In this document: piece by piece, positions 20,001-28,488 of the stretch | Layout of the letters: each line of letters starts with the position of its first letter | Numbering within the stretch: the first letter of the stretch is position 1 | From: Alteromonas sp. a30 | GTDB lineage: Bacteria; Pseudomonadota; Gammaproteobacteria; Enterobacterales; Alteromonadaceae | Assembly (NCBI RefSeq): GCF_026788005.1 | Contig: NZ_JABEPE010000004.1 | Span: forward strand, 1-64,000 | Direction: 5' to 3' | Length of the DNA stretch: 64,000 bases | The notes under the pieces: model-generated | The model's input: only the letters and a program-made list of their open reading frames with translations | Told to the model about the DNA's origin: nothing | The model's database searches: none | Translations under genes and position numbers: made by a program

Positions 20001-21177
20001 GCTCATGGTTATGGGTGACAAAATGCGTTTCTACCGGTTGCTCATTCAGGGTTAACTTAAAATCCAACTTTTGATAATTGAAGCTAATATCGAAAAAGGT
20101 TTGCGCTTGAGGGGTGCCTGAAAGCAGTTGTCGTCTTAAATCGGTAATCGGAAATTTGTTGTGGCGATAGTCGCGGCGCACATCCAGCGCAACCGCTTTC
20201 ACTAAATCGGAAAAATGATTTGGAATGGCATCTTCAACACGCAAGCGAATTGGGTTGACGTTAACGGTAACGCCCACAAGTTGACGCTCTAACGGGGTGC
20301 TACGATTATGACTTGGCAGCGCTACGATCATATCGTTACTGCCTTGTAAACGATGAAAAAATGCGAATAAACTGGCGAGGAAGAAATGCACCGGATTGCA
20401 TTGTAGCTCGGCACAAAACGCCTTCAATTGCTGAAAATCGGCATTGGTAATGCGCGTGGTGACACGCTCACTTTGGCTTTGATAAGTTGGCCTCTGTGCC
20501 ATAAATAGTGGCTCAGGCATGTCAGCAAAACGCTGCATCCAATACGCCTGACTTTTTGCGTAGCTGTCACTGCTTAGGTATTCGCTGTATTTCGCACTGT
20601 AGTCAATAAAGGAAGGCAATGCAGGAAATTGCGCTTTAAGCTGCACTTTGAATTTTTCCAACGCGGGCGCAGGCAATGCTGTATTTTTTGGCAAACCTAG
20701 CTTTGCAGCCGAGTTTTGCAAGGCTTCGTATAATTTCAGAAAGGTTGCCATCATCACGGAAAAGCCCCAGCCATCAATGACAATGTGGTGTGCTTTGGCA
20801 TAGTACCAATATTGGTTTTCTTGCACGCGAATAAGCGCATCGTCAAGTAAGCTTTGTTGCGTATTTTTAAAGGGTTGTTGCATTTGTTGCTCAACCCAAT
20901 CGTGGGCACATTGTCGTGGGTGATTTTGTGCAGTGAAGTCTTGCACTGGCAGTTCAGGAAACGCCTTTGAGGTAAGCTGCAAACCTGTATTATCGGCGTT
21001 AAAGACTAACTGAAGTGCGTCGCATGTTTCACGTAGCATGTCTCTTGCTTGTTGAAATAACGCAGGTTCGATAACGCACCGAAATACCTGATAACCGCCA
21101 ATGTTGTTGATTACATCCCCATTAAGTTGCCCTTCAATTAGGATGCCTTTTTGAATAGAAGTCAGCTTCACTGTCAT
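11080..21177 (-). CDS. Three-module nonribosomal peptide synthetase (C-A-T)x3
   Basis: 3365 residues. Module 1: C (HHIVIDGW near residue 131), A (TSGSTGLPKG near 632), T (LGGHSLL near 1036). Module 2: C (HHIVADGWS near 1249), A (near 1784), T (IGGHSLL near 2169). Module 3: C (HHIVTDGWS near 2371), A (near 2874), T (LGGQSLL near 3296). No epimerase, methyltransferase or thioesterase is present, and the protein ends about 65 residues after T3. Pockets read against GrsA: A1 D-I-F-Q-V-G-M-V-Y (unassigned); A2 D-L-F-N-N-A-L-T-Y, the known alanine code; A3 D-T-E-D-S-G-A-V-S, where two acidic residues suggest a basic substrate. A C domain at the very N-terminus suggests either acylation of the first residue (a lipopeptide starter) or receipt of a chain from another protein. 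It is the first gene of the operon, and only a weak ribosome site precedes the ATG. Confidence 0.96.
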   Translation of the reverse strand: MTVKLTSIQKGILIEGQLNGDVINNIGGYQVFRCVIEPALFQQARDMLRETCDALQLVFNADNTGLQLTSKAFPELPVQDFTAQNHPRQCAHDWVEQQMQQPFKNTQQSLLDDALIRVQENQYWYYAKAHHIVIDGWGFSVMMATFLKLYEALQNSAAKLGLPKNTALPAPALEKFKVQLKAQFPALPSFIDYSAKYSEYLSSDSYAKSQAYWMQRFADMPEPLFMAQRPTYQSQSERVTTRITNADFQQLKAFCAELQCNPVHFFLASLFAFFHRLQGSNDMIVALPSHNRSTPLERQLVGVTVNVNPIRLRVEDAIPNHFSDLVKAVALDVRRDYRHNKFPITDLRRQLLSGTPQAQTFFDISFNYQKLDFKLTLNEQPVETHFVTHNHEQIPLVFTACEYDADDDVVLHLDANLSFFEAQYGETLLARYHVFLQQIIRNPKVDIRQLSLLFEEEQQALDALNLTHLALPDCNRYSELFEAQVQTSPNATAVTFLGEAWSYQTLNKRANQIAHYLVQQGAKESDIIGVHVSRSADMLAILIAIGKIGACYLPLDTRYPSDRLRYMLADSGATFLLIDSLSHSLTDTQKNPLKEIQWHNTAVQKKVQNAPKNNLGLVLQNTDSLAYIIYTSGSTGLPKGVAVKHSNLLNLLCSMLHMPGVSHQDVLLAVTPISFDIHVFELYGLLLAGGHLVLASAEQAVDGDALVRLIQDYRINLMQATPATWKLLLAAQLPKVNAFRAVIGGEALPPALVKSLNQKGIAVWNMYGPTETTVYSCGALQDDLQKGISIGLPVANTQLYVLDAYQQRVPTGSPGELYIGGAGVAAGYLNQPEQTAQRFIDNPFGEGKLYRTGDLVRWRVDRSLYSRGKPEQIEYLGRLDQQVKIRGFRVELGEIESCLQQHQSVQDSVVVARQDASGSKQLVGFVVLTEHLETAPSASDNEANMKAIQSQLRSHLARSLPEHMVPSVLMILPELPLTPSGKVDRNALPQDVQKVQNGPSGTEFVAPASAQEVALCRIWENVLEQAPISTQDNFFALGGHSLLAARVVSLVRENMHRELPLRALFEHPTVASLAQALHQYDNAADANPLVALQQTQPPLSFAQQRLWFIDQLEQGSSQYNMIGAFTLHGEVNPVALKLAFQSIVLRHDVLRTRFVKTSDENRVRLEVKQQAELYFNVEDMTQSGLCSSMESPESVENQDAPMHQVQQRIEAESHYQFDLHHEPLLRVQLLQTAASEYCLLVNIHHIVADGWSIGVLLKEVNAFYNWYQKRELNADLVNAFESHTHTDLLQSATSLPTLSIQYGDYATWQQKWLGSRAQSDSPKHANKEAELSYWHTQLANIPQVHSLALDFARPAQQVYAGESVTQHISRETYQQLQTLCQQQGITLFMLLQSLFATLLYRYSHAQDIVMGSPVAGRNHHALEPLIGMFVNTLVLRNQFTSEMCFTDIIAQSRDIILGAQQHQNIPFETLVDELSPKRSLSHSPLFQVMFTLQNTEQGQLQLHGVDAKPIALQRNSTKFDLELTVTESHACLALEWTYATALFQRETIEQMLQSFQQLLNALLADISQPIANVPLLDTTSQAKQLDWIRRSAATPVFARNLTLLDLFQQPLAAAPNSTASQWLQSNEQSDIPKHLSYAELDQKSSRLAAYLMQQGCVAGSRVGLCLHRDEYLFIGLLAVLKTGAAYVPIDPSYPAERIAFMLQDASAVCVLTASDLQVSLSLEAQHPIALDVWFTRASYERVFDNKTLAKVDTAMTATQGQEVARASIHPNHIAYVIYTSGSTGKPKGVQITHANAVAMLSWAQHAFTPAQRERVLCSTSISFDLFVFEVWSAWICGGALLVADNILGLLNAPSRTASHQKQNPSLINTVPSAASALLEQGYDFADVSVVNLAGEPLKQALVNQLFARNPRLQVNNLYGPSEDTTYSTHERYLEPLKREPSIGRAIDNTWLYVLDAQQQLVPYGVVGELYIGGEGVAHGYLNRDELTAAHFLANPFAPGVMYRTGDLVRWVKNSKGEPEHLAYLGRGDQQVKLRGFRIEIGEIENRLLQVQGVKQAAVLVHQQALLAMLVGEINASQIKAQLSEHLPDYMIPSHCLNLEALPLTPNGKIDRRALPALIPELLAELASIDSGKAGYHAAQNWQQQALCDIWQQVLGLERVGIHDNFFDIGGHSLLAVRIIGSVRRHFDIELPIKALFEHPTVAELSDVLFAVNAQPSAEFASVLPAITPRHDPNPPLSFAQQRLWFIDRFEGGSSQYNMLGAFQLVGELNHVAFEQAWQAVLQRHDVLRTRFMLAGENVSLQVQEQVDSPVTFLTHDKNKDPSHSPARLEALIKSELHYVFDLSHAPLLRVRMLPLAPAQFAMVVNMHHIVTDGWSVGLMIKEFCYFYQQFSASDSTSIAEPESLLLAPAPLNVQYGDYAAWQHNCLQEPQFQQEMAYWQQQLAGIPQVHSLPLDHPRPMQQSSVGQNHVQFIEPAICQQIHEQCRAQSVTLYMFLQATFANLLQCYSGETDIVMGTPVAGRIHQDTEALIGMFVNTLVLRNQFDDNMSFAALLAQSKARILAAQQHQMVPFDMLVDALKPERSVSHSPVFQILFTLQNNEQVAIHMQDMHIEAVPIDDTNLKYDLELTIEEQADNGGLQLSWLYNPDLFEAVSIERMAQNFEAMLTHFAQQPDASVKRTDWLPASQRKLLVDEWSGANEPQTQDLKQAHLLSAYQHQVNIAGSHIAVIADDATLTYQQLDAQANQLARHLLAQGVGAGHAGEIVGLAMPRTSAMIVALLGILKTGAAYTPLDMTLPSSRLAHMLSDSGARFVVTSRALEQDGPSLGNAKRVYIEDALLCGESAFAAASETSPILASGALSSESLAYVIYTSGSTGTPKGVEVSHGAIAAHIQAWGHTLNITPQDKVLQMASINFDTSIEQIFSALHFGAALCVLDVQQVSTQQVWRYLQAEGVTIADVMPSFFNAMIADDSEHMQAHEVIRNSALRLISMGGEAFSSPAISYWQQHQLWNACQLLNAYGPTEATVSATYHIVSENDSGNVPIGRPVQGGRVYVLSKDGSLCPPGVIGELAIGGRTLASGYRNLPEQSVSAFQQLSENAALAHLNLGCARLYRTGDLVRFNPQGELLFEGRVDEQVKLRGYRIELGEIQSALTQLDAISDAYVTLSTSNAQNKGSDAFLIAYIVAESSLETPLPNQPENPQESALIENCQAALNKALPAYMQPSVYKVLPALPLTANGKVDKRALPQPEHGLNSAFNASSKAWQAPETDMEKQLAQLWADLLGIEAQAVGLHDDFFALGGQSLLLMRLITRLEQQFSISVSVKEVFSRAELKTQAAYLAQCQAQQELVSQVQRQPDDASDLNELTI

Positions 21178-21217
21178 TGTTTTTTACTCAAAGTCATGCT
21201 GTTGAAATCGCATGACG

Positions 21218-21358
21218 TTCCAAATTATTGAAATCAGCCCTGCGTGCTACCGCCGTTCGGTAGTTAGCGCAGCGTCGCCGTGAATACTTCCGTGTAGGCT
21301 GAGGGTTTACGCTTAATTCTCTGCCGGTGACTAATAATTTAGTACCGATATTTCACGC
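21218..21358. repeat. Dispersed palindromic repeat, copy 1
   Basis: Shares the stretch GTGAATACTTCCGTGTAGGC and the end GGTGACTAATAATTTAGTAC with the copies near 45.7 and 49.4 kb. Its left end (GTTCCAAATTATTGAAATCAG) is roughly inverted relative to its right end. The central TTTATCGCAAACTCG block seen in other copies is replaced here. It fills the 200 bp space upstream of the NRPS operon, so the operon promoter must lie in or beside it. Confidence 0.65.
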
Positions 21359-21380
21359 TTATTAATGCACTCTATTTTCT

Positions 21381-21998
21381 TTATTGGTTAAGCTGTTGTT
21401 GCAGCTTTTGGTTCTCTTCTGCCACTATTTTTTTAATATCCGCTAAGGGTTCGATGCCCAGTTTAGCGCGCTCTGTATCGGGAAAATCTGGCGCCACGGG
21501 GTCGTGAATATAGCGATTTCCTTCGGCGTTCAAACGCCAATGCGTACCGTAACGTTGCGCTTTTCCTTGGGACAACAAATAACGGTCCATTGCTGCGCCT
21601 GCGTACCATCCGGCAATCTCGAAACCGCGCTCATATGCGGTTTTGCTCAAGTAAAACGCCAGTAAATGATTTTCCGGGCTTTGGCTTTTGTATGGATTAT
21701 CCGGCGTTGGCACTTTTGGCGTGTGTTGCAACATAATCGCGGCGTAAAATAAACCTTCGGCAGAGTCTATTTGCCCTTGCGCCACTAATTCTAAAATGCG
21801 CTGACGCCGTAAAAACGCGGCTTCGCTATTGCCGTGCCCAGCCAATGTTGCACTTTGGTCTTCCTCAAACAGATTTTTAATTTCAACCAATACCGGTGAG
21901 TCGGCAATTTCAGACGTTGGATGCGACGCGGAAAGCGCCTGCCCACTAAACAGCAAAACAATTAACAATACATAGTTGAGCCTAAATAAATAGCTCAT
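21381..21998 (-). CDS. Secreted hypothetical protein, DUF6624-like
   Basis: 205 residues with a signal peptide (hydrophobic core about 7-20, cleavage near ALSA-SHP). The mature part contains FYLSKTAYERGF and then DRYLLSQGKAQRYGTHW, a pattern like the D-R-x-L-x(4)-G-x-x-Q-x-YGT region of DUF6624-type proteins. No catalytic function is known to me. The ATG at 21998 has a strong ribosome site (GGGGGGAG). It lies upstream of the NRPS operon on the same strand, but a repeat copy separates them, so co-transcription is doubtful. The real export and the family guess are moderately supported. Confidence 0.75.
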   Translation of the reverse strand: MSYLFRLNYVLLIVLLFSGQALSASHPTSEIADSPVLVEIKNLFEEDQSATLAGHGNSEAAFLRRQRILELVAQGQIDSAEGLFYAAIMLQHTPKVPTPDNPYKSQSPENHLLAFYLSKTAYERGFEIAGWYAGAAMDRYLLSQGKAQRYGTHWRLNAEGNRYIHDPVAPDFPDTERAKLGIEPLADIKKIVAEENQKLQQQLNQ

Positions 21999-22233
21999 GG
22001 TCTCCCCCCACTACAAATACACATTAAATGCGTGTTTCACATTTAAACTCTCTGTACATTGCTTTTCAATTTACCCACTAAATCGCACCTAAAAGGGCTT
22101 ACTACCTATTTATAATCAATGGGTTACAGCATTATTTAAAGCAACATTTCGAGCCAAACCTGTCTTCAAGTTGTTTTGTTTCGATCACTCACAAGCCAAT
22201 AGCTCGGTAACTCACTTTGTCTCATGTTGATGC

Positions 22234-22251
22234 GATCTCACGCGTGAGATC
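22234..22251. promoter_or_regulatory. 18-bp perfect palindrome GATCTCACGCGTGAGATC
   Basis: Perfect dyad with no spacer, followed on the plus strand by TTTTG. It could be an operator for a dimeric regulator or a short hairpin terminating minus-strand or plus-strand transcripts. It lies between the frameshifted small gene and the secreted DUF6624-like gene, both on the minus strand. Confidence 0.4.
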
Positions 22252-22374
22252 TTTTGTAAAAACCGGCTGCAATCACACAAAACAACTTGAACGACATTAA
22301 CGTTATTTAATTAGTTTTATCCACAAAAGAAGCACCGAGCGTTATACCATCTGTACTTCCGAACCGAATTCACG

Positions 22375-22577
22375 CTAACTTGAAAAAGAAAAAGCCTCTT
22401 CAAATGATCGTAAAAGCTCCGGTGTGATCACCGTGCGAGATAGCGTTTCTCGATCAACAAAGATTCCCTCTCGGGCATGTTCAGCGCCTAAACAGTAGCC
22501 GAGTTCAAATACTTCGCGAAGAATCGTTTCACTGTCGAGACCTTTATAGTCTTTTTTTTTCTATAGTTTTTTTCCAT
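22375..22577 (-). pseudogene. Small gene broken by one base in a poly-A run
   Basis: From the ATG at 22577 the frame reads MEKNYRKKK and reaches a run of nine A. One more A would join it to a clean frame that begins DYKGLDSETILREVF and ends FEEAFSFSS-stop at 22375, giving a 67-residue acidic protein. Codon use in the second part looks coding and it has no internal stop. AGG sits 9 bases before the ATG. Either the gene is dead, the run is a sequencing error, or slippage on the A run restores the frame. No family recognised. Confidence 0.6.
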
Positions 22578-23089
22578 TTTGTCACGCCTAGATTGTGATT
22601 TTTATTTTAAATACATAAACTTAGATGCTTTTTACAAGTGAAAAAACAGGGTTAAATCTTCCCTTAACAGGCCAAAAAGAGTCAAACTACTACCCCCCAA
22701 TTTCGGTCAGGTAAACGATTTAACAGCCACAAAAATCATATAATCAGTTGAATGACTAACGCACATATTTCATCGTAATGTGTGCTTCAGGTGAATAGAA
22801 AAAACACCAAAAAGGTAAAAGTTAATCACTCAAAGCAAATGGTTAAATTAGCAAAGCACAAACGTCTTCTGCTGAACAGTTTGTTCAGTGTCGATAACTG
22901 TAATCTCTCATAGAAAAATCCCCAAAAGGTTCAGCAATATCACTTAATGAAGCGACGAATATTCCTTTTGGAGTAGTTAAATTAGCTTATGCTTGCGTAA
23001 GTTGGCAAACACTCTAATACATCACAGGACAAATTACTACCCCCGAAAAAGGCATCATTTAGAATCGGATACCTGTGTAAGCTTTTTCT

Positions 23090-23386
23090 TTACACAGGCG
23101 TTCGATATAGCTCATCCGACGCCTGCTTAAGGCCTTCATCGGGAATGAACTGCTCGGCAATTGTCAAAATTGAAAATAGGTTATTCCTTAGTTTTTCTTG
23201 GTCTAACGCATCCGGTTTCATGCAGGTTTGAAACAAGTGAATTGCCATATCAGCTAACAAAAAGCGTTGTTTTTCTAGCCAGTTAGCATCACCTTTTGCC
23301 GCCGGTTCTGCTAAATAGGCTTGCTCCACTTGGTTGTGCAGCTCCCAACTTAATTTAATTAACGCCTGCTTTTCAGATTCAGTCAT
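23090..23386 (-). CDS. Hypothetical helical protein, 98 aa
   Basis: Soluble, mostly helical and acidic protein with no signal peptide or membrane segment. The ATG at 23386 is preceded by GGAAG at good spacing. Contains a pair of Met-rich/hydrophobic helices (LLADMAIHLFQTCM near 43-56). It lies 80 bp downstream of the membrane protein gene on the same strand and may be co-transcribed with it. I do not recognise a family. Confidence 0.65.
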   Translation of the reverse strand: MTESEKQALIKLSWELHNQVEQAYLAEPAAKGDANWLEKQRFLLADMAIHLFQTCMKPDALDQEKLRNNLFSILTIAEQFIPDEGLKQASDELYRTPV

Positions 23387-23466
23387 ATGTTACTTCCTAT
23401 TCGCTTATACGCTAAGCGTTATTTTTATACCCAATTGAGCAAGGATGCGAGGTGTTTTTGAATACC

Positions 23467-25263
<1,797 letters not shown>

Positions 25264-25640
25264 TCTTGCACTCCTTTCATTCACATCGTTGCTTCAGTTA
25301 AGTCGCTTTTACCGCCCTAGCTTTTGCTGCCCTAGCTTTTGCTGCCTTAAATGACAGTGTTTGGTTTTCAATCACCAACAATCAAAAAGAACCGATAATA
25401 CACCAGACAATTAGCCCCGTTAACACGCCTTTTTGTTAAGCATTAATTTTATTCCTTTACCTTTCGGCTCTTTTGCCTCTGAATAGCTGTGTTTAATTGT
25501 GAGTCACCCATAGAGATTTATCGCAAACTCGCCGTGGACACTTCCATGTAAATACCCAACCTTTCCCTTTGCCTAATTTGCAGTAAAATAGCGCGCTTAT
25601 GTAATGTGAAACGCCGTTGGTTTTAACCGTTGAAGTGAGA
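25264..25640. other. Intergenic region with a 15-bp direct repeat and repeat copy 2
   Basis: Divergent spacer between the membrane protein and rlmA. GCCCTAGCTTTTGCT occurs twice back to back at 25314-25343. Repeat copy 2 lies at 25484-25556. Otherwise AT-rich, and it should carry promoters for both genes. Confidence 0.5.
25484..25556. repeat. Dispersed palindromic repeat, copy 2 (truncated)
   Basis: Begins AATAGCTGTGTTTAATTGTG and includes the shared core ATAGAGATTTATCGCAAACT then CTTCCATGTA. It matches the left two thirds of the copy at 49325. The right arm with GGTGACTGATAATTT is missing. Confidence 0.75.
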
Positions 25641-26468
25641 ATGAATATGTGGATTTGCCCTGCTTGCCGTGCCCGTTTGCATCAAGATGATGCGGGCTTT
25701 CGTTGTGAAAATGGTCACAGTTACGATAAGGCAAAAGAAGGCTATGTGAATTTGTTGTTAGCGCATCAAAAACGCAGCAAGGAGCCGGGCGATAACAAGC
25801 AAATGATTAACGCACGCCGCGCGTTTTTGGAAGGTGGCTTTTATCAGCCCCTTGCGCATCGTTTAGCGCACATTATTCATGAGCATTCGGCCGATGGCGC
25901 GCCTTTAGATTTGTTCGATGCCGGTTGTGGCGAAGGTTATTATTTGGATGTGATTAAGCAAAGCTTGGTTGCTCAAGGCCATGAAGTGGCGAGCAGCGGT
26001 TGCGATATTGCCAAAGTGGCGATTCAAAAAGCCGCGAAAAAATATAAAACCAGCGCGTTTTGCGTTGCCAGCACTTATGCCTTGCCTCTTGCCGATGAAA
26101 GCACTAATGCTCTTGTTCAGGTGTTTGCGCCAAGCAGCGAAACTGAGGTGCACCGCGTGTTGCAAGCAAACGGGTTGTGGCTGCAAGTGAACCCTGCTTC
26201 GAATCATCTGCATCAATTAAAAGCCATGATTTACGATGCCGCGCAAGATCACCAAAAGCATCAGCAGGAAATAGACGGCTTTTCAGTATTGCTAGACGAA
26301 GAGCTTAACTTCGATATTAGCCTTCCTGACCCACAAAGTACGCTTAATCTACTAATGATGACACCTTTTTATTGGTCTGCCTCTGAAGCGCAATTAGCTG
26401 AAATACAAGAGAATTTAAAACAAGTAAGCGCCCATTTTCATATTCGTGTTTTGCAAAAGTTAAATTAG
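25641..26468 (+). CDS. rlmA: 23S rRNA (guanine745-N1)-methyltransferase RlmA
   Basis: 275 residues from the ATG at 25641; an upstream in-frame TTG at 25617 is less likely because homologues begin just before the first zinc Cys. The N-terminal zinc finger is C-x2-C (CPAC) plus the later C and H of RCENGH. The family stretch AKEGYVNLL and the run SKEPGDNKQMINARRAFL match E. coli RlmA closely. The SAM-binding motif I is DAGCGEGYY (near 102). It methylates G745 of 23S rRNA using SAM. It stands alone, with no same-strand neighbour close enough for an operon. Confidence 0.93.
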   Translation: MNMWICPACRARLHQDDAGFRCENGHSYDKAKEGYVNLLLAHQKRSKEPGDNKQMINARRAFLEGGFYQPLAHRLAHIIHEHSADGAPLDLFDAGCGEGYYLDVIKQSLVAQGHEVASSGCDIAKVAIQKAAKKYKTSAFCVASTYALPLADESTNALVQVFAPSSETEVHRVLQANGLWLQVNPASNHLHQLKAMIYDAAQDHQKHQQEIDGFSVLLDEELNFDISLPDPQSTLNLLMMTPFYWSASEAQLAEIQENLKQVSAHFHIRVLQKLN

Positions 26469-26664
26469 CTGGTAATTATTTGACCTAAATCAAGGATAAT
26501 TATTCAACCTCAGACTAGGATTATTTCGAAGGGTGAGCAAAATTCATCCAATACAGAAGGAGTTGTTGGCTACTGATAGAAATGATTAGGCACTGAACTA
26601 TTGAATGTCTTATCGAACAGCAACTTCTTAGTAATTAAGTCGTTAAGCATTAAGAGGCAGTAAC

Positions 26665-26862
26665 ATGAGCAGCAGAAAATTAGGTGAATCACCAGCAAAA
26701 GAAAAGGAAGATCAAGCGGAACACGATGGTTACTCTGCGGGTAAGTACGCCGGTGATGATCGTATTACCGAAAAAATGCGAAGAGAGCATGAAAATAATG
26801 CGATGGAAAAGCAAGCGTTTGAACGCGGCTACGAAAGAGGTAAAAAGGACCGAAATAATTAG
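26665..26862 (+). CDS. Small hydrophilic protein, 65 aa
   Basis: Highly charged (rich in Glu, Lys, Arg), no signal peptide or membrane segment, probably disordered or helical. The ATG follows AGAGG at 8 bases. Glycine and tyrosine are spaced in the motifs DGYSAGKYAGDD and FERGYERGKKD. A rho-independent terminator lies 35 bp after the stop, consistent with a short single-gene transcript. I do not recognise a family. Confidence 0.7.
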   Translation: MSSRKLGESPAKEKEDQAEHDGYSAGKYAGDDRITEKMRREHENNAMEKQAFERGYERGKKDRNN

Positions 26863-26896
26863 TCCCCTGCTTTCACTTCCAATCCAAACTCTTCTT

Positions 26897-26926
26897 GCCC
26901 CTTTAATATAGGGGGCTTTTTTATTT
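26897..26926 (+). terminator. Rho-independent terminator
   Basis: GCCCC paired with GGGGC around TTTAATATAG, followed by TTTTTT. Placed directly after the 65-residue gene. Confidence 0.8.
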
Positions 26927-26993
26927 GGTTAAGTTGTAAACTTAGTGCTAGGGTTATTCGAAGGAGCTGTAGCTTAATTTAAAAGGAGATAAC

Positions 26994-27947
26994 ATGGGTT
27001 CTTTCGAACATATTCTTAGTTACATACTTAGCGTTCAATTTTTCTTACTGATTTTTGTGGTCGTTGTACTGAAAAACAGTATTAAATTCGTACCGCAAAA
27101 CCGCGCTTGGATAGTTGAACGATTCGGCAAATTCCATTCAACTAAAGAAGCTGGTCTTAACTTTATCCTACCTTTCATCGACCGAATTTCTGCCGACAGA
27201 AGCTTAAAAGAGCAAGCCGTTGATGTGCCATCTCAATCTGCCATTACCAAAGACAACATTTCTCTTGTGGTTGATGGTGTTCTGTATTTTCGCGTGCTTG
27301 ATCCTTACAAAGCCACTTACGGCGTAGACGACTATATTTTTGCGGTAACGCAACTGGCACAAACCACAATGCGTAGCGAACTTGGCAAGATGGAGTTAGA
27401 CAAAACCTTCGAAGAGCGTGACTTGCTCAATACCAATATTGTTGCCGCTATCAATGCCGCCTCAGACCCTTGGGGCATCCAAGTTTTACGCTACGAAATT
27501 AAAGATATTGTGCCACCGAATTCGGTAATGGAAGCCATGGAGGCACAAATGAAAGCGGAGCGTGTAAAGCGCGCGCAAATTTTGGAATCCGAAGGTGACA
27601 GGCAAGCAGCTATCAACGTTGCTGAAGGGAGAAAGCAAGCACAGGTATTGGCAGCAGAAGCCGATAAAGCAGAGCAAATTCTTAACGCAGAAGGTGAAGC
27701 AAAGGCAATTATGGCGGTTGCCGAAGCACAAGCTGAAGCCTTAAGAAAAGTTGGTGAAGCAGCAGATACCGAAGAAGGCCAAAAGGCAATTCAGTTAGAT
27801 TTAGCCACTAAAGCCATTTCAGCAAAAGAAGCGATTGCGAAAGAGTCGTCTGTTGTACTGTTACCGGACAACGCTTCCGATGCCAGCTCGCTTGTCGCGC
27901 AAGCAATGTCGATTATCAACTCATTAAATAATAAGCAGAAAGGCTAA
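26994..27947 (+). CDS. qmcA: SPFH/band-7 membrane protein, QmcA/stomatin-like
   Basis: 317 residues with one N-terminal membrane helix (about 12-30), then the SPFH domain (VPQNRAWIVERFGKF onward), then a long Ala/Glu coiled coil (about 175-270). AAGGAG precedes the ATG. Family members form large ring or cage assemblies in the inner membrane, associated with membrane protein quality control and FtsH. The next gene begins 3 bp after its stop and encodes an NfeD-like protein, the usual partner, so the pair is an operon ending at the hairpin at 28423. Confidence 0.92.
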   Translation: MGSFEHILSYILSVQFFLLIFVVVVLKNSIKFVPQNRAWIVERFGKFHSTKEAGLNFILPFIDRISADRSLKEQAVDVPSQSAITKDNISLVVDGVLYFRVLDPYKATYGVDDYIFAVTQLAQTTMRSELGKMELDKTFEERDLLNTNIVAAINAASDPWGIQVLRYEIKDIVPPNSVMEAMEAQMKAERVKRAQILESEGDRQAAINVAEGRKQAQVLAAEADKAEQILNAEGEAKAIMAVAEAQAEALRKVGEAADTEEGQKAIQLDLATKAISAKEAIAKESSVVLLPDNASDASSLVAQAMSIINSLNNKQKG

Positions 27948-27950
27948 ACA

Positions 27951-28403
27951 ATGACGTTATTTTCAGACGATCTTGCGCAAAATCTGGCTATTGTCGGTAT
28001 GGTTTTGCTGATTATTGAAGTCGCGATACTGGGCTTCTCTACCTTCTTTTTAACCTTTTTAGGCTTATCTTTACTGACGAGTAGTTTATTCATGTACTGG
28101 GAACTGATTCCAACGGATTGGGTCAGCGCGCTTTTGGCTAACGCGGTACTCACAACCTTATATGCCGCATTAATGTGGAAACCTTTAAAACGAATGCAAG
28201 AAGCCAAGGCTGAGCGAAATATTCATAATGACTTTGCAGAAATCACCTTTACATTGGAACAAGATGTTACACCGGATAGCAGTTATTCGTATGAATATTC
28301 AGGAGTGCATTGGCGGTTAAAAAGCCAGCAACCATTAAAGCAAGGGACACAGGTTAAAGTCGTGAAAAAGGATGTCGGCGTATTTTGGATTGAGCCTCTT
28401 TAA
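27951..28403 (+). CDS. NfeD-like membrane protein
   Basis: 150 residues: two or three membrane helices in the first half (LAIVGMVLLIIEVAILGFSTF and following), then a small OB-fold-like beta domain ending FWIEPL. AAAGG lies before the ATG. NfeD-family proteins are encoded next to SPFH proteins and are thought to act with them in the membrane. This is the short form without a ClpP-like protease domain. Confidence 0.9.
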   Translation: MTLFSDDLAQNLAIVGMVLLIIEVAILGFSTFFLTFLGLSLLTSSLFMYWELIPTDWVSALLANAVLTTLYAALMWKPLKRMQEAKAERNIHNDFAEITFTLEQDVTPDSSYSYEYSGVHWRLKSQQPLKQGTQVKVVKKDVGVFWIEPL

Positions 28404-28422
28404 ACTCGGCATGACAACACAT

Positions 28423-28452
28423 AAAAAAGCCCCAATTTATTGGGGCTTTTAC
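28423..28452. terminator. Bidirectional rho-independent terminator
   Basis: AAAAAGCCCCAAT, loop TT, ATTGGGGCTTTT: a perfect stem with A and T runs on both sides, between the convergent nfeD-like and SulP genes, so it can serve both. Confidence 0.9.
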
Positions 28453-28488
28453 TTTGATGATGAGGGAACTAAATTAATACTGATTTAG

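Larger units (their letters stand above)
21999..23089. other. 1.1 kb gene-poor, AT-rich spacer
   Basis: Holds the palindrome at 22234-22251 and the frameshifted small gene at 22375-22577. The remainder (about 22580-23089) shows no convincing reading frame; the motif ACTACCCCC occurs near 22687 and again near 23035 with similar flanks. Confidence 0.5.

Noticed and set aside
11080-21177. Fatty-acid ligase or epimerase domains in the three-module NRPS
   Set aside because: All adenylation domains have NRPS-type motifs and are followed by ordinary C or T domains; no E-domain extension is present.
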